Positions 9,081 to 17,980 of a DNA stretch of 64,000 nucleotides are shown here, piece by piece. How positions within the stretch are numbered: position 1 is the stretch's first letter; each line of letters opens with the position of its first letter. A program made the translations under genes and the position numbers. Source of the DNA: Salinicola rhizosphaerae (GTDB lineage Bacteria > Pseudomonadota > Gammaproteobacteria > Pseudomonadales > Halomonadaceae); assembly GCF_014652715.1 (NCBI RefSeq), contig NZ_BMZI01000003.1, positions 131,203-195,202 of the forward strand, in the 5' to 3' direction. Below the pieces are notes generated by a model. That model made no database searches, was not told the DNA's origin, and saw nothing but the letters and a program-made list of their open reading frames with translations.

Positions 9081-9593
9081 ATGCCCGTCATCATCACGCC
9101 GTTCACGCCCGCTCACCGTCAGGGCGTCATCGACCTGATCCTGCCGATTCAACAACAGGAGTTCGGTATCGAGATCACGGCAGCCGACCAGCCGGATCTC
9201 GGCGATATTCCCGGCTTTTACCAGCAGCAGAGCGGTGGTTTCTGGGTCGCAATGGCGGGAGACCGGATCGTGGGAACGATCGGCCTGAAGGCGTTCGACA
9301 ACGGGCAGGCCGCGCTACGCAAGATGTTCGTCGCCGAGGCGTACCGCGGAGGCGCCAGCGGAGCAGCGCGGCAGCTGCTCGAGACGTTGCTTGCGCACGC
9401 CGATCGCTACGCCATCGAGACGATCTGGCTCGGTACCACCGCACAATTCGTCGGTGCTCATCGTTTCTATGAAAAACACGGCTTCGAGCTCGTCGAGGCC
9501 GAAGCACTGCCGGACCACTTCCCGCGCATGGCGGTAGACACGCGCTTCTATCGCCGGCGGCTGGCCGGCTCGCAAGACCCGGTCCATCAGTAG
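9081..9593 (+). CDS. GNAT-family N-acetyltransferase
   Basis: A 170-residue protein from ATG 9081 (AGGAG upstream). The acetyl-CoA-binding region is represented by LRKMFVAEAYRGGASGAARQLLE, a variant of the V-x-x-x-x-R-G-x-G-x-G/A loop, and the C-terminal HRFYEKHGFELVE is the conserved final GNAT strand region. The acceptor is unknown. The gene stands between the efflux pair and a TerC-like gene on the opposite strand. Confidence 0.8.
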   Translation: MPVIITPFTPAHRQGVIDLILPIQQQEFGIEITAADQPDLGDIPGFYQQQSGGFWVAMAGDRIVGTIGLKAFDNGQAALRKMFVAEAYRGGASGAARQLLETLLAHADRYAIETIWLGTTAQFVGAHRFYEKHGFELVEAEALPDHFPRMAVDTRFYRRRLAGSQDPVHQ

Positions 9594-9648
9594 GGTCCGG
9601 CCTGCTAGCCAGCGCCTGCCTTGCGGCCGCAGTAAGGTTTTCGGGACC

Positions 9649-10236
9649 TCACTGCACCATCGCCATCAGTTCCGGCGTTCCCTCCACCAGCATACGCACG
9701 GCGACAAACAGCACGAAGACCAGTCCGACCCAGGCGATCCAGGCATGCTTCTCGACCAGCCGCGCGACGAGGGCCGCGGCGAAGGCCATGATCGCCACCG
9801 ACAACAGCAGACCGAACATCAAGGCCGCCCAATGACCGGTTGCGGTACCCGCGACCGCGAGCACATTGTCGAGACTCATGCTGAGATCCGCCAGGATGAT
9901 GGCGAGCATTGCGCGGCCGAAGCTTCTCGGCGCCTTGCTCGCTCCCTCTTCGTCGCCGCCGCGAATATCCTTGTACATGCCCCGGGCAACGTAGAGTAGG
10001 AGCAAACCCCCGACGACCTGCAGGCCGGGAATGGTCAAGAGCCAGGCGGCAATCAGCGACAGCAGGATTCTCGCGATCACCGCGACCGCCATGCCGGCGG
10101 CGATGGCCTTGTCACGCTGCTTGTCGGGCAAGCCAGCGGCAATGGTACCGATGATCACGGCATTGTCCCCGGACAGAACGATATCGATGAGAATGACGCC
10201 GAGAAAGGCAAAGATCGACGAACTCGTGAGATCCAT
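9649..10236 (-). CDS. TerC-family integral membrane protein (YjbE type)
   Basis: A 195-residue protein with about six to seven membrane helices. The motifs ILIDIVLSGDNAVIIG and LIILADLSMSLDNVLAVAGT carry the paired Asp-Asn signatures of TerC proteins, thought to bind a metal ion in the membrane. Short TerC proteins of this type are linked to Mn2+ export in other bacteria. I looked for the manganese (yybP-ykoY) leader that often precedes such genes and could not recognise it. Function as a metal exporter is therefore an inference from family. Confidence 0.82.
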   Translation of the reverse strand: MDLTSSSIFAFLGVILIDIVLSGDNAVIIGTIAAGLPDKQRDKAIAAGMAVAVIARILLSLIAAWLLTIPGLQVVGGLLLLYVARGMYKDIRGGDEEGASKAPRSFGRAMLAIILADLSMSLDNVLAVAGTATGHWAALMFGLLLSVAIMAFAAALVARLVEKHAWIAWVGLVFVLFVAVRMLVEGTPELMAMVQ

Positions 10237-10593
10237 GGACGAAGGTTCCCGTTAACGTATTGAAGACATGTGATCTCCCGGCGCCGCCGAAGGAGCGACC
10301 ATCCGGGTAGAGCCAGTGGAAGATGCCTGTGAGCAAAGCCGCGAGAAAGACGAATGAGAGACGCGAGAGGCCGGCAAATCATCCGGTTTCAGTCATACAT
10401 CATACATTTATTATCTCGCTAACCGATACGCGAAAAGGCGCATTGACATGGCTGGATTGCCGTCTCCAGGCCGGCGCATGAACGACGCCCCGAAGGATAA
10501 CGGCGCCCGGAAATTGGGCGCCGCTGTCAGATCTCCCAGAAGAACTACCGCCGGGTCATGGTACCGGCTGCAGTTGCCACGACTCGCTCGCCG
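10237..10593. other. Intergenic region between poxB-like gene and terC
   Basis: About 360 bases. It holds the leader of the TerC gene, an AT-rich stretch at about 10393-10415 that may be its promoter, and a hairpin (10501-10523) that may end the poxB-like transcript. No gene is supported. Confidence 0.4.
10501..10523 (-). terminator. Possible terminator of the poxB-like gene
   Basis: An eight-base-pair perfect stem, CGGCGCCC / GGGCGCCG, with a seven-base loop, lies 71 bases past the stop codon. The following tract in the minus-strand RNA (TTATCCTT) is only modestly U-rich. Confidence 0.45.
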
Positions 10594-12303
10594 TCATTTC
10601 CAGAAATTGCTCTTCACCAGATCGACGACATCGGTCATCCGCCCATTGAGAACCGCCTTGCCGGAGTAGAGCGCGGTCGACACGACCTGCCCCGGCTCGA
10701 CCTTCGGCGGCATGACCAGCTCCATCCGGTTGACCTTGACGTCGAGAATGGCGGGGCCCGGATGCGTCAGCCATTCGGCGACGGCGTGCTTGAGCTCATG
10801 CTCCGCTTCGACGCGGCGTCCCCATAGACCGATCGACTGCGCCACCAGCGCGAAGTCCGGATTCTCGAGATCGGTATAGCTGTCCAGCAGGCCATCGACC
10901 TTCTGTTCCAGCTCGACGAAGCCGAGAGAGCTGTTGTTATAGACGACGATCTTGAGCGGCACCTTCTCCTGTTTTAGCGTCAGCAGATCGCCCATCAGCA
11001 TCGTCATGCCGCCGTCGCCGCACATCGCGATCACCTGACGCTCGGGAAACGCCTTCTGAATGCCGATCGCCTGCGGGTAAGCATTGGCCATGGTGCCATG
11101 CACCAGGCTCGAGAGCGTCCGCCGCTGCCCACGCGACTCGATATGGCGCAGCATCCACACCATCGGGCTGCCGGCATCGGCGGTGAAGAAGGCGTCATCG
11201 TGCGCCGCCTCATCGAGCGCCAGCGTCAGCTCCTGCGGATGAATGAGGGCGTCATCCATCGACTCGTGCGCATCGCGCTCCAGCGCCTTGTGGTACTGAT
11301 GGCGACAGTGCTCCAGCCAGCGCGTATCGGTCTGCTCGTCGACGATCTGGGCGATCGCCGCGCAGGTATCGCGCACGCTGCCGACCAGGCCGACATCGAC
11401 CGGATGGCGCTTGCCGATCTGCTGCGGGTCGATATCCACCTGAATGATCGTCGCCTTCTCCGGGTAGAACTGGGTCCAGGCGAAGCTGCAGCCGAGCAGC
11501 AGCAGCGTGTCACAATCGGCGACCGCGTGATAACCGCCAGCGAGGCCGAAGACCCCGGTCATGCCGACCTCGAAGGGGTTGTCCGGCTGGATGAAGTCCT
11601 TCGCCCGCGAGGTCCAGGCGACCGGCGCGTTGAGCTTCGCGGCCAGCGCCATCACCTCGTGTCTTGCATGTTCGCAGCCAAAGCCAGCGTAGATCGAGAT
11701 CTTGCCGCCAGCGTTGAGCGCCCGGATCGCCGGCACCAGCTCTTCGGCGTTCGGTCGCACGACCGGGTCGAACCGATGCGCGCGGTAGGGCAGATCCTGA
11801 CTCGGCGTCTGGGTGAACAGATCGCCGTGAACGATCAATACGGCCACGCCATTCTTCGACAGCGCCGCCTGTGCCGCCAGCGCCGTCATCCGTCGCGCCT
11901 GCTCGGGATTGATGACCGACTCGCAGAACACGCTGTACTGGTCGTAGATCGGTTTGGGATCGACATCCTGCGGGAAGCCGACGCCGGTGTCGCCGGTCGC
12001 CACCTGCGAGGCGATTAGAACCACCGGCGCGCCACTGCGATGGGCCTCGAACAGGCCGTTGACGAAGTGCAGTGTGCCCGGGCCGCAGGTGCCGGCGCAC
12101 AGCGTCAGCTCGCGGGTCATGTAGGCTTCGCCGCCAGCGGCAAAGCCGCCGACTTCCTCGTGGCGCACGTGTACCCAGTCGACGTCGCTGCGCCGAATGG
12201 CGTCGGTGAAGTGATTGATGGTATCGCCGACGACGCCGTAACAGCGTTTAGCGCCGGCCTGGGCGAGCGTCTCGACGATGATCTCGGCCACGTTCTGGCT
12301 CAT
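10594..12303 (-). CDS. poxB: Thiamine-diphosphate enzyme, pyruvate dehydrogenase (quinone)/pyruvate oxidase type
   Basis: A 569-residue protein from ATG 12303 (AAAGGAG, seven bases upstream), the usual length of PoxB. It has the three-domain layout of TPP enzymes: an N-terminal Pyr domain with the catalytic glutamate in VRHEEVGGFAA, a central FAD/nucleotide-like domain, and a C-terminal PP domain with MCGDGGMTMLMG and YNNSSLG, the metal and diphosphate binding motif. PoxB enzymes oxidise pyruvate to acetate and CO2, passing electrons to ubiquinone at the inner membrane. Other members of this superfamily share the fold, so the exact substrate is likely rather than certain. Confidence 0.8.
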   Translation of the reverse strand: MSQNVAEIIVETLAQAGAKRCYGVVGDTINHFTDAIRRSDVDWVHVRHEEVGGFAAGGEAYMTRELTLCAGTCGPGTLHFVNGLFEAHRSGAPVVLIASQVATGDTGVGFPQDVDPKPIYDQYSVFCESVINPEQARRMTALAAQAALSKNGVAVLIVHGDLFTQTPSQDLPYRAHRFDPVVRPNAEELVPAIRALNAGGKISIYAGFGCEHARHEVMALAAKLNAPVAWTSRAKDFIQPDNPFEVGMTGVFGLAGGYHAVADCDTLLLLGCSFAWTQFYPEKATIIQVDIDPQQIGKRHPVDVGLVGSVRDTCAAIAQIVDEQTDTRWLEHCRHQYHKALERDAHESMDDALIHPQELTLALDEAAHDDAFFTADAGSPMVWMLRHIESRGQRRTLSSLVHGTMANAYPQAIGIQKAFPERQVIAMCGDGGMTMLMGDLLTLKQEKVPLKIVVYNNSSLGFVELEQKVDGLLDSYTDLENPDFALVAQSIGLWGRRVEAEHELKHAVAEWLTHPGPAILDVKVNRMELVMPPKVEPGQVVSTALYSGKAVLNGRMTDVVDLVKSNFWK

Positions 12304-12471
12304 GATGCGACTCCTTTCGCGATCGGACACGATAACGAAACGTGCAGGAAAGATTCGAGCGCCCGGCCGTGATGAGACCTGGCCCGAAACGATGACAGGC
12401 CATCGCGAGAAGCGATGGCCTGTTCAAGCGTAGTCGCCCCGACGAATTCGTGGGCCGCTCCCGTGCATTTC

Positions 12472-12555
12472 TTGGCAGAGCGCCTCGACCGGGTCGCAGA
12501 GCGTCTTGAGGGATTGGCAGAGCGTCTAGGCGGGGTGGCGGAGCCTCTCGAAAGA
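12472..12555. repeat. Four 21-base tandem repeats in an intergenic region
   Basis: Four head-to-tail units of exactly 21 bases, each close to TTGGCAGAGCGTCTCGAGGG, lie between the poxB-like gene and the lactonase-like gene. On the plus strand one frame reads as a heptad (LAERLDRVAERLEG...), but the frame has no convincing start and runs on antisense to the lactonase gene, so it is treated as non-coding. Confidence 0.75.
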
Positions 12556-12575
12556 AAAGCCCGCCGACGAGACCG

Positions 12576-13715
12576 TCAGTCGCCTCGGTCGTCGAAGCTG
12601 ACGATCTCGACCCAGTTGGCGTTCTTGCCGGTCGGCGCCTCGCCGATGCGTGTAAGCTCACCGCTCTGCGGCGTAATGCGATAAAGCCCGATGTCATCGT
12701 CCAGCTGGCCGGAAACCACCATGAACCGCCCGCTCGGATCGATATTGAACCCGCGTGGTTGCTTCTCGACCTTCGTCGTGCGCAGGAAGGTCAACCGTCC
12801 GGTTTCCGGATCGGCGGCAAAAGCGCTGATACGGCTGCGCGTGCGCTCGCTGATATAGACATGTCGCCCGTCGGGCGTGGTGTGAATGTCCGCGGCCCAG
12901 ATACGCGGCGTATCGTCTCCGGCCGGGATATCTTCGCGAGCCATGCCGCGGATCAGACCCGAATCCGCAGGGATACCCGTAGCCGTACCCAGTGCCGTGA
13001 GCTGACCGCTCTGCGCATCATAGGCGTAGGTCGTGACCGCGCCAGAGAACTCTCCCAGCACGTAGACGAAACGCCCATCGGACGAGAACACGAAATGGCG
13101 GGGCCCGGTCTGCGATGGCGTTGCCACCGACGCCGGGGCCAGCGGCGTCAGATGGCCGGTGTCGGCATCGAACCGATACTGGACGAGTTGGTCGTCACCC
13201 AGGTTGGTCGCGTAGGCGAATCGACCGTCGGGCGAGGCATGCATGGCGTGCGCCCGGCGCCCCGTCGGCAGCGTCTTCTGCGCGTCGCCGACAACACCCC
13301 GGGCGTCGATGGGGCTGACGCTGAGAAGATCATCGCCATAGGAGGCGGCGAACAGGGTATGACCGCTTGGATCGACATCGATATTGGCCATGCTGGCCGG
13401 CAGCGCCCCCGTACCTTGACGGCTCAACGCGCCACTGCTGGCATCGAGACGGTAACTCACCACCTGCCGCGGCGTGTCGCGCAGCGCGGCGTAGAGATGA
13501 TGGTGGTCGGGACTCAACGCCATCGGCATCACCTCACCACCGGCCGGTGTCTTGGCCAGCGGCTCGAGCAGGCCCCGCTCCCGGTCCAGTGTATAGCTCG
13601 AGATGATGCCGTCGTCCGCGTTCGAGACGTAGACATAGGTCGCTGCCTGAGCGCTCGCGGCACCGATCGTCAGAGCCAGCCCCGCGCTCATGGCGGTCAA
13701 AGTTTTGCGGTTCAT
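12576..13715 (-). CDS. Secreted beta-propeller protein, lactonase family
   Basis: A 379-residue protein beginning with a clear signal peptide (MNRKTLTAMSAGLALTIGAASAQA, cleavage near residue 24). The mature part is built from repeated blades with YVSNADDGIISSY, LYAALRD, FAYATNLGDDQL and DGRHVYISERT-like segments, the seven-bladed lactonase fold also found in YbhE-type 6-phosphogluconolactonase. Because it is exported, it is unlikely to be the cytoplasmic Pgl partner of Zwf, although zwf lies 2 kb away. A periplasmic lactone hydrolase or a binding protein are both possible. AAGGA lies nine bases before the start. Confidence 0.78.
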   Translation of the reverse strand: MNRKTLTAMSAGLALTIGAASAQAATYVYVSNADDGIISSYTLDRERGLLEPLAKTPAGGEVMPMALSPDHHHLYAALRDTPRQVVSYRLDASSGALSRQGTGALPASMANIDVDPSGHTLFAASYGDDLLSVSPIDARGVVGDAQKTLPTGRRAHAMHASPDGRFAYATNLGDDQLVQYRFDADTGHLTPLAPASVATPSQTGPRHFVFSSDGRFVYVLGEFSGAVTTYAYDAQSGQLTALGTATGIPADSGLIRGMAREDIPAGDDTPRIWAADIHTTPDGRHVYISERTRSRISAFAADPETGRLTFLRTTKVEKQPRGFNIDPSGRFMVVSGQLDDDIGLYRITPQSGELTRIGEAPTGKNANWVEIVSFDDRGD

Positions 13716-13831
13716 CGGCGCTGATCCTTTCAGGTTGAATGCTTAGCCTGCTCATTCAAGCCCGAACGGTGCCGGAACCCCATGCCTCTTTGGTCGACCA
13801 ACCTATGAGATCGAGAGAACCGGCCTTGTGC

Positions 13832-15259
13832 TCACCCCATTTCCGCCGGGTCAGGCACGCGTGGGAATCTCGGCGGATGGGCCTGCATGTAGGCGTGGCA
13901 GGCGCGCAGCACGCGCACGTCGTCGTGCTTGCCACCGGCGAGCTGAAAGCCGACCGGCAGACCGCGCTCGGTGAACCCGCACGGTACCGACGCGGCCGGC
14001 TGCTGGCTCAGGTTGAACGGATAGGAGAACGGCGCCCACTCCTCCCAATCGCGCATGCCGCTGCCCGGCGGCACCTCGTGATCGACCGCGAACGGTTCGA
14101 TCGGTACCGATGGCGTCATCAGCAGGTGATACTGCTGATTGAAGCGCTCGAGCTTTTCGGTCAGATGCGCGCGTTCGCTCAGTGCTCGAAACAACTCGAG
14201 CGCACTCCACTGCTCGGCGGTGCGCGCGTTGGCGACGAGACCTGAATCGAGCAGCTCGCGCTGCTTCGCGTCGCTATTGGCCCAGACATCCAGTGACGCT
14301 GTGAACCAGAGCTTCTGGAAGATATCGATCGGCGATTCGAAGCCAGGGTGGACCTCTTCCACCTCGGCGCCCAATGCCTCCAGGTTTTTCGCGGCTTCGC
14401 GCACTCGGGCCGCAATCTGGTCATCGACCTCGGCGTAACCAAGCGTCGGTGAGAAAGCGATACGCAATCCGCGCAGATCCTGATCGAGATCGCTGCCCCA
14501 GTTCTCGGGCTGGCCGCGAGTCGCATAGGGGTCGCGGTAGTCATAACGGCCGATCACGTTGAGCATGCGCACTGCGTCCTCGACGCTGCGCGTGATCGGT
14601 CCGATGTGCGAGAGCGTCGGTGCCGTGGCCGGCGGCCATTGCGGCGTCCAGCCGTAGGTCGGCTTGAAGCCGAAGGTGCCGGTGAAGGCCGCGGGAATCC
14701 GTATCGAACCACCGGAATCGCCGCCCTGATGCAGCACGCCCATGTTGAGCGCTGCCGCCACCGCCGCCCCGCCGGAGGAACCACCGGGTGTCAGCGAGGT
14801 ATCCCAGGGATTGCGCGTGGCGCCGAAGACGCGATTGTCGGTAACCGCCTTCCAACCCATCTCCGGGGTGTTGGTCTTGCCCAGAATGACGGCTCCGGCC
14901 TCGCGCAGCATGCGCGCCGGCGGGCAATCCTGCTCGCAAGGCTCGGCCGATGTCGTCAACGATCCATCGCGCGCCGGCATGCCCGCCACTTCGGAAAGAT
15001 CCTTCATCGAGATCGGTACGCCGTCGATGGGACTCAGTGGTTTGCCCTGCCCCCAGCGTCTCGCGGAGGCCTTGGCCGCCCGCTCCGCGCCTTCATGATC
15101 GACGTGCACGAACGCATTCACGTCCGGATTGAAGCGCTCGATGCGAGCAAGCGCCGCTCGTGTCGCCTCTAAAGGTGACGCTTCGCCGCTGCGATAAAGC
15201 TGTTCGAGACGCTTCGCGTCCATGTGGCCGAGATCGGTTTCTGCATCCTTGTCGTTCAC
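13832..15259 (-). CDS. Amidase (amidase-signature family)
   Basis: A 475-residue protein. I place the start at the GTG at 15259 because GGAG lies five bases upstream; an ATG at 15223 has no ribosome site, and the longer open frame to 15379 runs through the heptamer repeats beyond it. The catalytic triad of the family is visible: Lys in ISMKDLSEVAG, the cis-Ser in GGSSGGAAVA and the nucleophilic Ser in GGDSGGSIRIPA. Such enzymes hydrolyse amide bonds, ranging from small amides to 6-aminohexanoate dimers. It is not GatA, since no gatB or gatC is nearby. Substrate unknown. Confidence 0.85.
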   Translation of the reverse strand: MNDKDAETDLGHMDAKRLEQLYRSGEASPLEATRAALARIERFNPDVNAFVHVDHEGAERAAKASARRWGQGKPLSPIDGVPISMKDLSEVAGMPARDGSLTTSAEPCEQDCPPARMLREAGAVILGKTNTPEMGWKAVTDNRVFGATRNPWDTSLTPGGSSGGAAVAAALNMGVLHQGGDSGGSIRIPAAFTGTFGFKPTYGWTPQWPPATAPTLSHIGPITRSVEDAVRMLNVIGRYDYRDPYATRGQPENWGSDLDQDLRGLRIAFSPTLGYAEVDDQIAARVREAAKNLEALGAEVEEVHPGFESPIDIFQKLWFTASLDVWANSDAKQRELLDSGLVANARTAEQWSALELFRALSERAHLTEKLERFNQQYHLLMTPSVPIEPFAVDHEVPPGSGMRDWEEWAPFSYPFNLSQQPAASVPCGFTERGLPVGFQLAGGKHDDVRVLRACHAYMQAHPPRFPRVPDPAEMG

Positions 15260-15307
15260 GTTGTCTCCACATCCTGTGGTGAGTGATGTCAGTTTCGAGG
15301 TCTGTAC

Positions 15308-15335
15308 TCGTGATTCGTGGCTCGTGGCTCGTGGC
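15308..15335 (-). repeat. Heptamer array starting directly after the YrhK-domain stop codon
   Basis: On the minus strand, three exact GCCACGA units and a degenerate fourth (ATCACGA) begin at the first base after the TGA stop of the YrhK-domain gene. A related array (GCCGCGA) starts directly after another stop codon at 48500. Confidence 0.85.
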
Positions 15336-15644
15336 TCAAAAATCGTGTTCGGCTTCGGCCGGGGCCCGGCGGCCGCCACTCATGCGCTGGAGGTGAATTT
15401 TCCGCGTCAGACGAATGACCGGCCGAATCAGCATCTCCACGCTGCCGATGACGAACAGCCAGGTGCCCGCGTAGGCCAGCGATTCGTAGAAAAAGAAGAC
15501 ACTGCCGATGACGAACCAGACACCGATGAGAATGTCATTGACGATGCTCAACACCTCGTAGCGCTGGCGCACGATGAGTTCGTCGTGACCGAAGTGCAGC
15601 GTGATACCCGATTGATTCGAGGCGTGCTGCGACGATTCCTTCAT
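15336..15644 (-). CDS. YrhK-domain small membrane protein
   Basis: A 102-residue protein from ATG 15644 with GGGAGA five bases upstream; the frame runs further upstream without a ribosome site and overlaps zwf. Two membrane helices occupy about residues 38-56 and 59-77. The core, LIVRQRYEVLSIVNDILIG with IGSVEMLIRPVIRLTRKIHL, matches the YrhK domain. Function is unknown. It faces away from zwf, whose start is 178 bases off on the other strand. Confidence 0.75.
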   Translation of the reverse strand: MKESSQHASNQSGITLHFGHDELIVRQRYEVLSIVNDILIGVWFVIGSVFFFYESLAYAGTWLFVIGSVEMLIRPVIRLTRKIHLQRMSGGRRAPAEAEHDF

Positions 15645-15822
15645 AGTGATCTCCCTGTCGATAAACGTATGCAAGGCGGCTCTTCCAGCGACCGCTCGCC
15701 CCGAAGCATAGGAAAAATCATCGGCTTCTGCGGCGTCGGGCGACGGGTCGCGGCTTTGGCTACGCTGAACGAAGCACACAGGATTGCGATCATGTTTCCA
15801 TCCGAAGCGGAGGTAGACACCC

Positions 15823-17415
15823 ATGCCAGAGAGTGTGAAAACGCCCGACAAGCACGCCGTCACCGCCGACGACACGACGCTGTTCATCTTTGGCGCCAGC
15901 GGCGATCTGGTAAAACGCCTGCTGATTCCCTCGCTCTTCAACCTCGATCGTGACGGCCTGATCGCTTCCGAGATGCGCATCGTCGGCATCGACATCGCCG
16001 ACCACGACGACGCCTCCTTTCGTCGGCACCTCAAGGATTTCATCGCCGACAAGCAGGCAGCCAATCACGCCGAAAGCCGCGGTGGCGAGCTCGACGACGA
16101 GAGCTGGGCCTCGTTCGAGCAGCGCCTGCACTACCGTCAGGGCGACTTCACCGAGGCCGCGATCTATGCGTGGATCGAGAAGCGCATCGCCGAGAGCCCG
16201 ACCGGGAGCGCCCTGTTCTACTGCGCGACCGGATCACGCTTTTTCGGCGACATCGCGCAGCAGCTGGGCCACGCCGGGCTGATGAAGGAGCCCGAGGGTG
16301 CCTACCGCCGCCTGGTCGTCGAGAAGCCGTTCGGTCACGACCTGGAATCCGCGCAGGCGCTGAATGCCAAGCTGCTCTCGGTCATGCGCGAGGACCAGAT
16401 CTACCGAATCGATCATTTCCTGGGCAAGGAAACGGTACAGAACATTCTGGTAGCGCGCTTCGCCAACGTGCTGTTCGAACCCTTCTGGAACAATCACTAC
16501 ATCGATCATATTCAGATCACCGCGGCCGAGACCGTCGGCGTCGAGAAGCGAGCCGCGTTCTACGACCAGACCGGCGCCATGCGAGACATGGTGCCCAACC
16601 ACCTGTTTCAGCTATTGGCGATGGTGGCGATCGAGCCCCCCGCCTATTTCGGTGCCGATGCGCTGCGCGCCGAAAAATCCAAGGTCCTCGGCGCGATTCG
16701 CCCCTGGCGGGTGGAGGAAGCCGCCGAGAACTCCGCCCGCGGGCGCTACGAAGCGGGCGCTTTCGACGGCAAGGCGGTACCCGGCTATCTCGAGGAAGAG
16801 GGCGTCAAGGCAGAAAACGACACCGAAACCTTCGTCACCATGAAAGTGATGGTCGACAACTGGCGCTGGATGGGCGTGCCCTTCTATCTGCGCACCGGCA
16901 AACGCATGAGCGCCCGCGATACGGAAATCGCGATCTGCTTCAAGCCGGCACCCTACTCCCAGTTCCGTGACACGGAGATCGAGCGCACCGCCTCGAACTG
17001 GCTGATCATCCAGATCCAGCCCAACGAAGGGATGTGGTTCGACTTTCAGGCCAAGAGACCGGGGCCGGAGCTCGAGATGGACACGGTCAAGATGGGGTTC
17101 GCCTACAAAGACTTCTTCGATCTGCCCGCCGTGACCGGGTACGAAACGCTCATCTACGACTGTTTGACCGGCGACCAGATGCTGTTCCAGCGGGCCGATA
17201 CCATCGAGAACGGCTGGCGCGCCGTGCAGCCGTTTCTCGACGCCTGGTCGCAGAACCCGGCGCTCGAAGGCTACGCCGCCGGAGAAGACGGCCCGCGCGG
17301 CGCCTTCGAGCTGATCGGGCGAGACGGCCGTCGCTGGCACCAGGTCGGCTCCGCTACCGGCCCCGGCGTTGCACCGGTGCCAAAGAGTGGCAAACGCGAA
17401 GATGGCAAGCGCTGA
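15823..17415 (+). CDS. zwf: Glucose-6-phosphate 1-dehydrogenase
   Basis: A 530-residue protein (family about 480-520) from ATG 15823 with GGAGGT upstream. It has the NAD(P) motif FGASGDLVKR near residue 24, the substrate-binding RIDHFLGKETVQN, and VEKPFGHD, all hallmarks of G6PDH. It oxidises glucose 6-phosphate to 6-phosphogluconolactone, the first step of the pentose phosphate and Entner-Doudoroff routes, and supplies NADPH. The usual partners pgl and edd are not adjacent. Its stop is only six bases from the stop of the convergent GNAT gene. Confidence 0.95.
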   Translation: MPESVKTPDKHAVTADDTTLFIFGASGDLVKRLLIPSLFNLDRDGLIASEMRIVGIDIADHDDASFRRHLKDFIADKQAANHAESRGGELDDESWASFEQRLHYRQGDFTEAAIYAWIEKRIAESPTGSALFYCATGSRFFGDIAQQLGHAGLMKEPEGAYRRLVVEKPFGHDLESAQALNAKLLSVMREDQIYRIDHFLGKETVQNILVARFANVLFEPFWNNHYIDHIQITAAETVGVEKRAAFYDQTGAMRDMVPNHLFQLLAMVAIEPPAYFGADALRAEKSKVLGAIRPWRVEEAAENSARGRYEAGAFDGKAVPGYLEEEGVKAENDTETFVTMKVMVDNWRWMGVPFYLRTGKRMSARDTEIAICFKPAPYSQFRDTEIERTASNWLIIQIQPNEGMWFDFQAKRPGPELEMDTVKMGFAYKDFFDLPAVTGYETLIYDCLTGDQMLFQRADTIENGWRAVQPFLDAWSQNPALEGYAAGEDGPRGAFELIGRDGRRWHQVGSATGPGVAPVPKSGKREDGKR

Positions 17416-17421
17416 TCTGCA

Positions 17422-17976
17422 TCAGACATCGCTGATCAGCGAGCGTGCCAGCAATGTCTCCACCAGCGGCTGACCATTAATCTCGAACGACTGGTCGAGC
17501 CGCTGGTCGCGAAACCCGCAGGCTTCGTAGAAGCGAATGGCTGGCGCATTCGTCGAGAGCGTCCACAATCCGACATCGCGATAGCCTTCGGCTTCCAGAC
17601 TGTCTCGCGCTGCCTGCCAGAGCAGCGTGCCGACACCGCTGCGCTGCGCACGCGGCGCCACGTAAAACGCAAGCAACTCACCCCACCCTTCGGCAAGGCG
17701 CGCGACCTCCGGTCCCGCCTCATCGGTGATTCGGAAGCCGCCGATCTGCACCCAGCCCAGAAGTTCGCCAGCGGCCACGGCCGCCAGTACTCGAGCTCCT
17801 TCGTCGAACCGGCGCTGCCAAGCGGCCAACCTCGGCGCTAGCGAAAGACCATCCAGCGTGCTGTCGGCGATCTGCCCACGATAGTTCGTCTGCCAGGCGT
17901 CGAGCCCGATCTGGGCAATCGCCAACGCATCGTCGGGCCGTGCCCAGCGCACCACCGGATTTGTGTCGACTGTCAT
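17422..17976 (-). CDS. GNAT acetyltransferase coupled to the hydroxyectoine genes
   Basis: A 184-residue acetyltransferase. QRSGVGTLLWQAARDSLEAEG is a typical acetyl-CoA loop (R/Q-x-x-G-x-G) and NAPAIRFYEACGFRDQ the usual last conserved segment. It starts four bases after the eutC stop codon, with AAGG inside the end of eutC, so it is almost certainly translated from the same message. The pathway works on acetylated diaminobutyrate, which makes a role on a pathway intermediate tempting, but nothing in the sequence proves the acceptor. It is not EctA-like in context, since no ectB or ectC is present. Confidence 0.8.
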   Translation of the reverse strand: MTVDTNPVVRWARPDDALAIAQIGLDAWQTNYRGQIADSTLDGLSLAPRLAAWQRRFDEGARVLAAVAAGELLGWVQIGGFRITDEAGPEVARLAEGWGELLAFYVAPRAQRSGVGTLLWQAARDSLEAEGYRDVGLWTLSTNAPAIRFYEACGFRDQRLDQSFEINGQPLVETLLARSLISDV

Positions 17977-17980
17977 GGGT

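Noticed and set aside
10237-10440. Manganese (yybP-ykoY) riboswitch ahead of the TerC gene
   Set aside because: TerC genes often have one, but the conserved GGGGAGUAGC-like start and partner loop could not be found in the leader.
12415-12684. 89-codon frame with a leucine heptad (LAERLDRVAERLEG-like)
   Set aside because: It has no ribosome site, half of it is antisense to the lactonase-like gene, and the heptad is only the translation of the 21-base repeat.
12576-13715. 6-phosphogluconolactonase (pgl) to pair with zwf
   Set aside because: The protein has a signal peptide and so is exported, and it is 2 kb away on the opposite strand from zwf.
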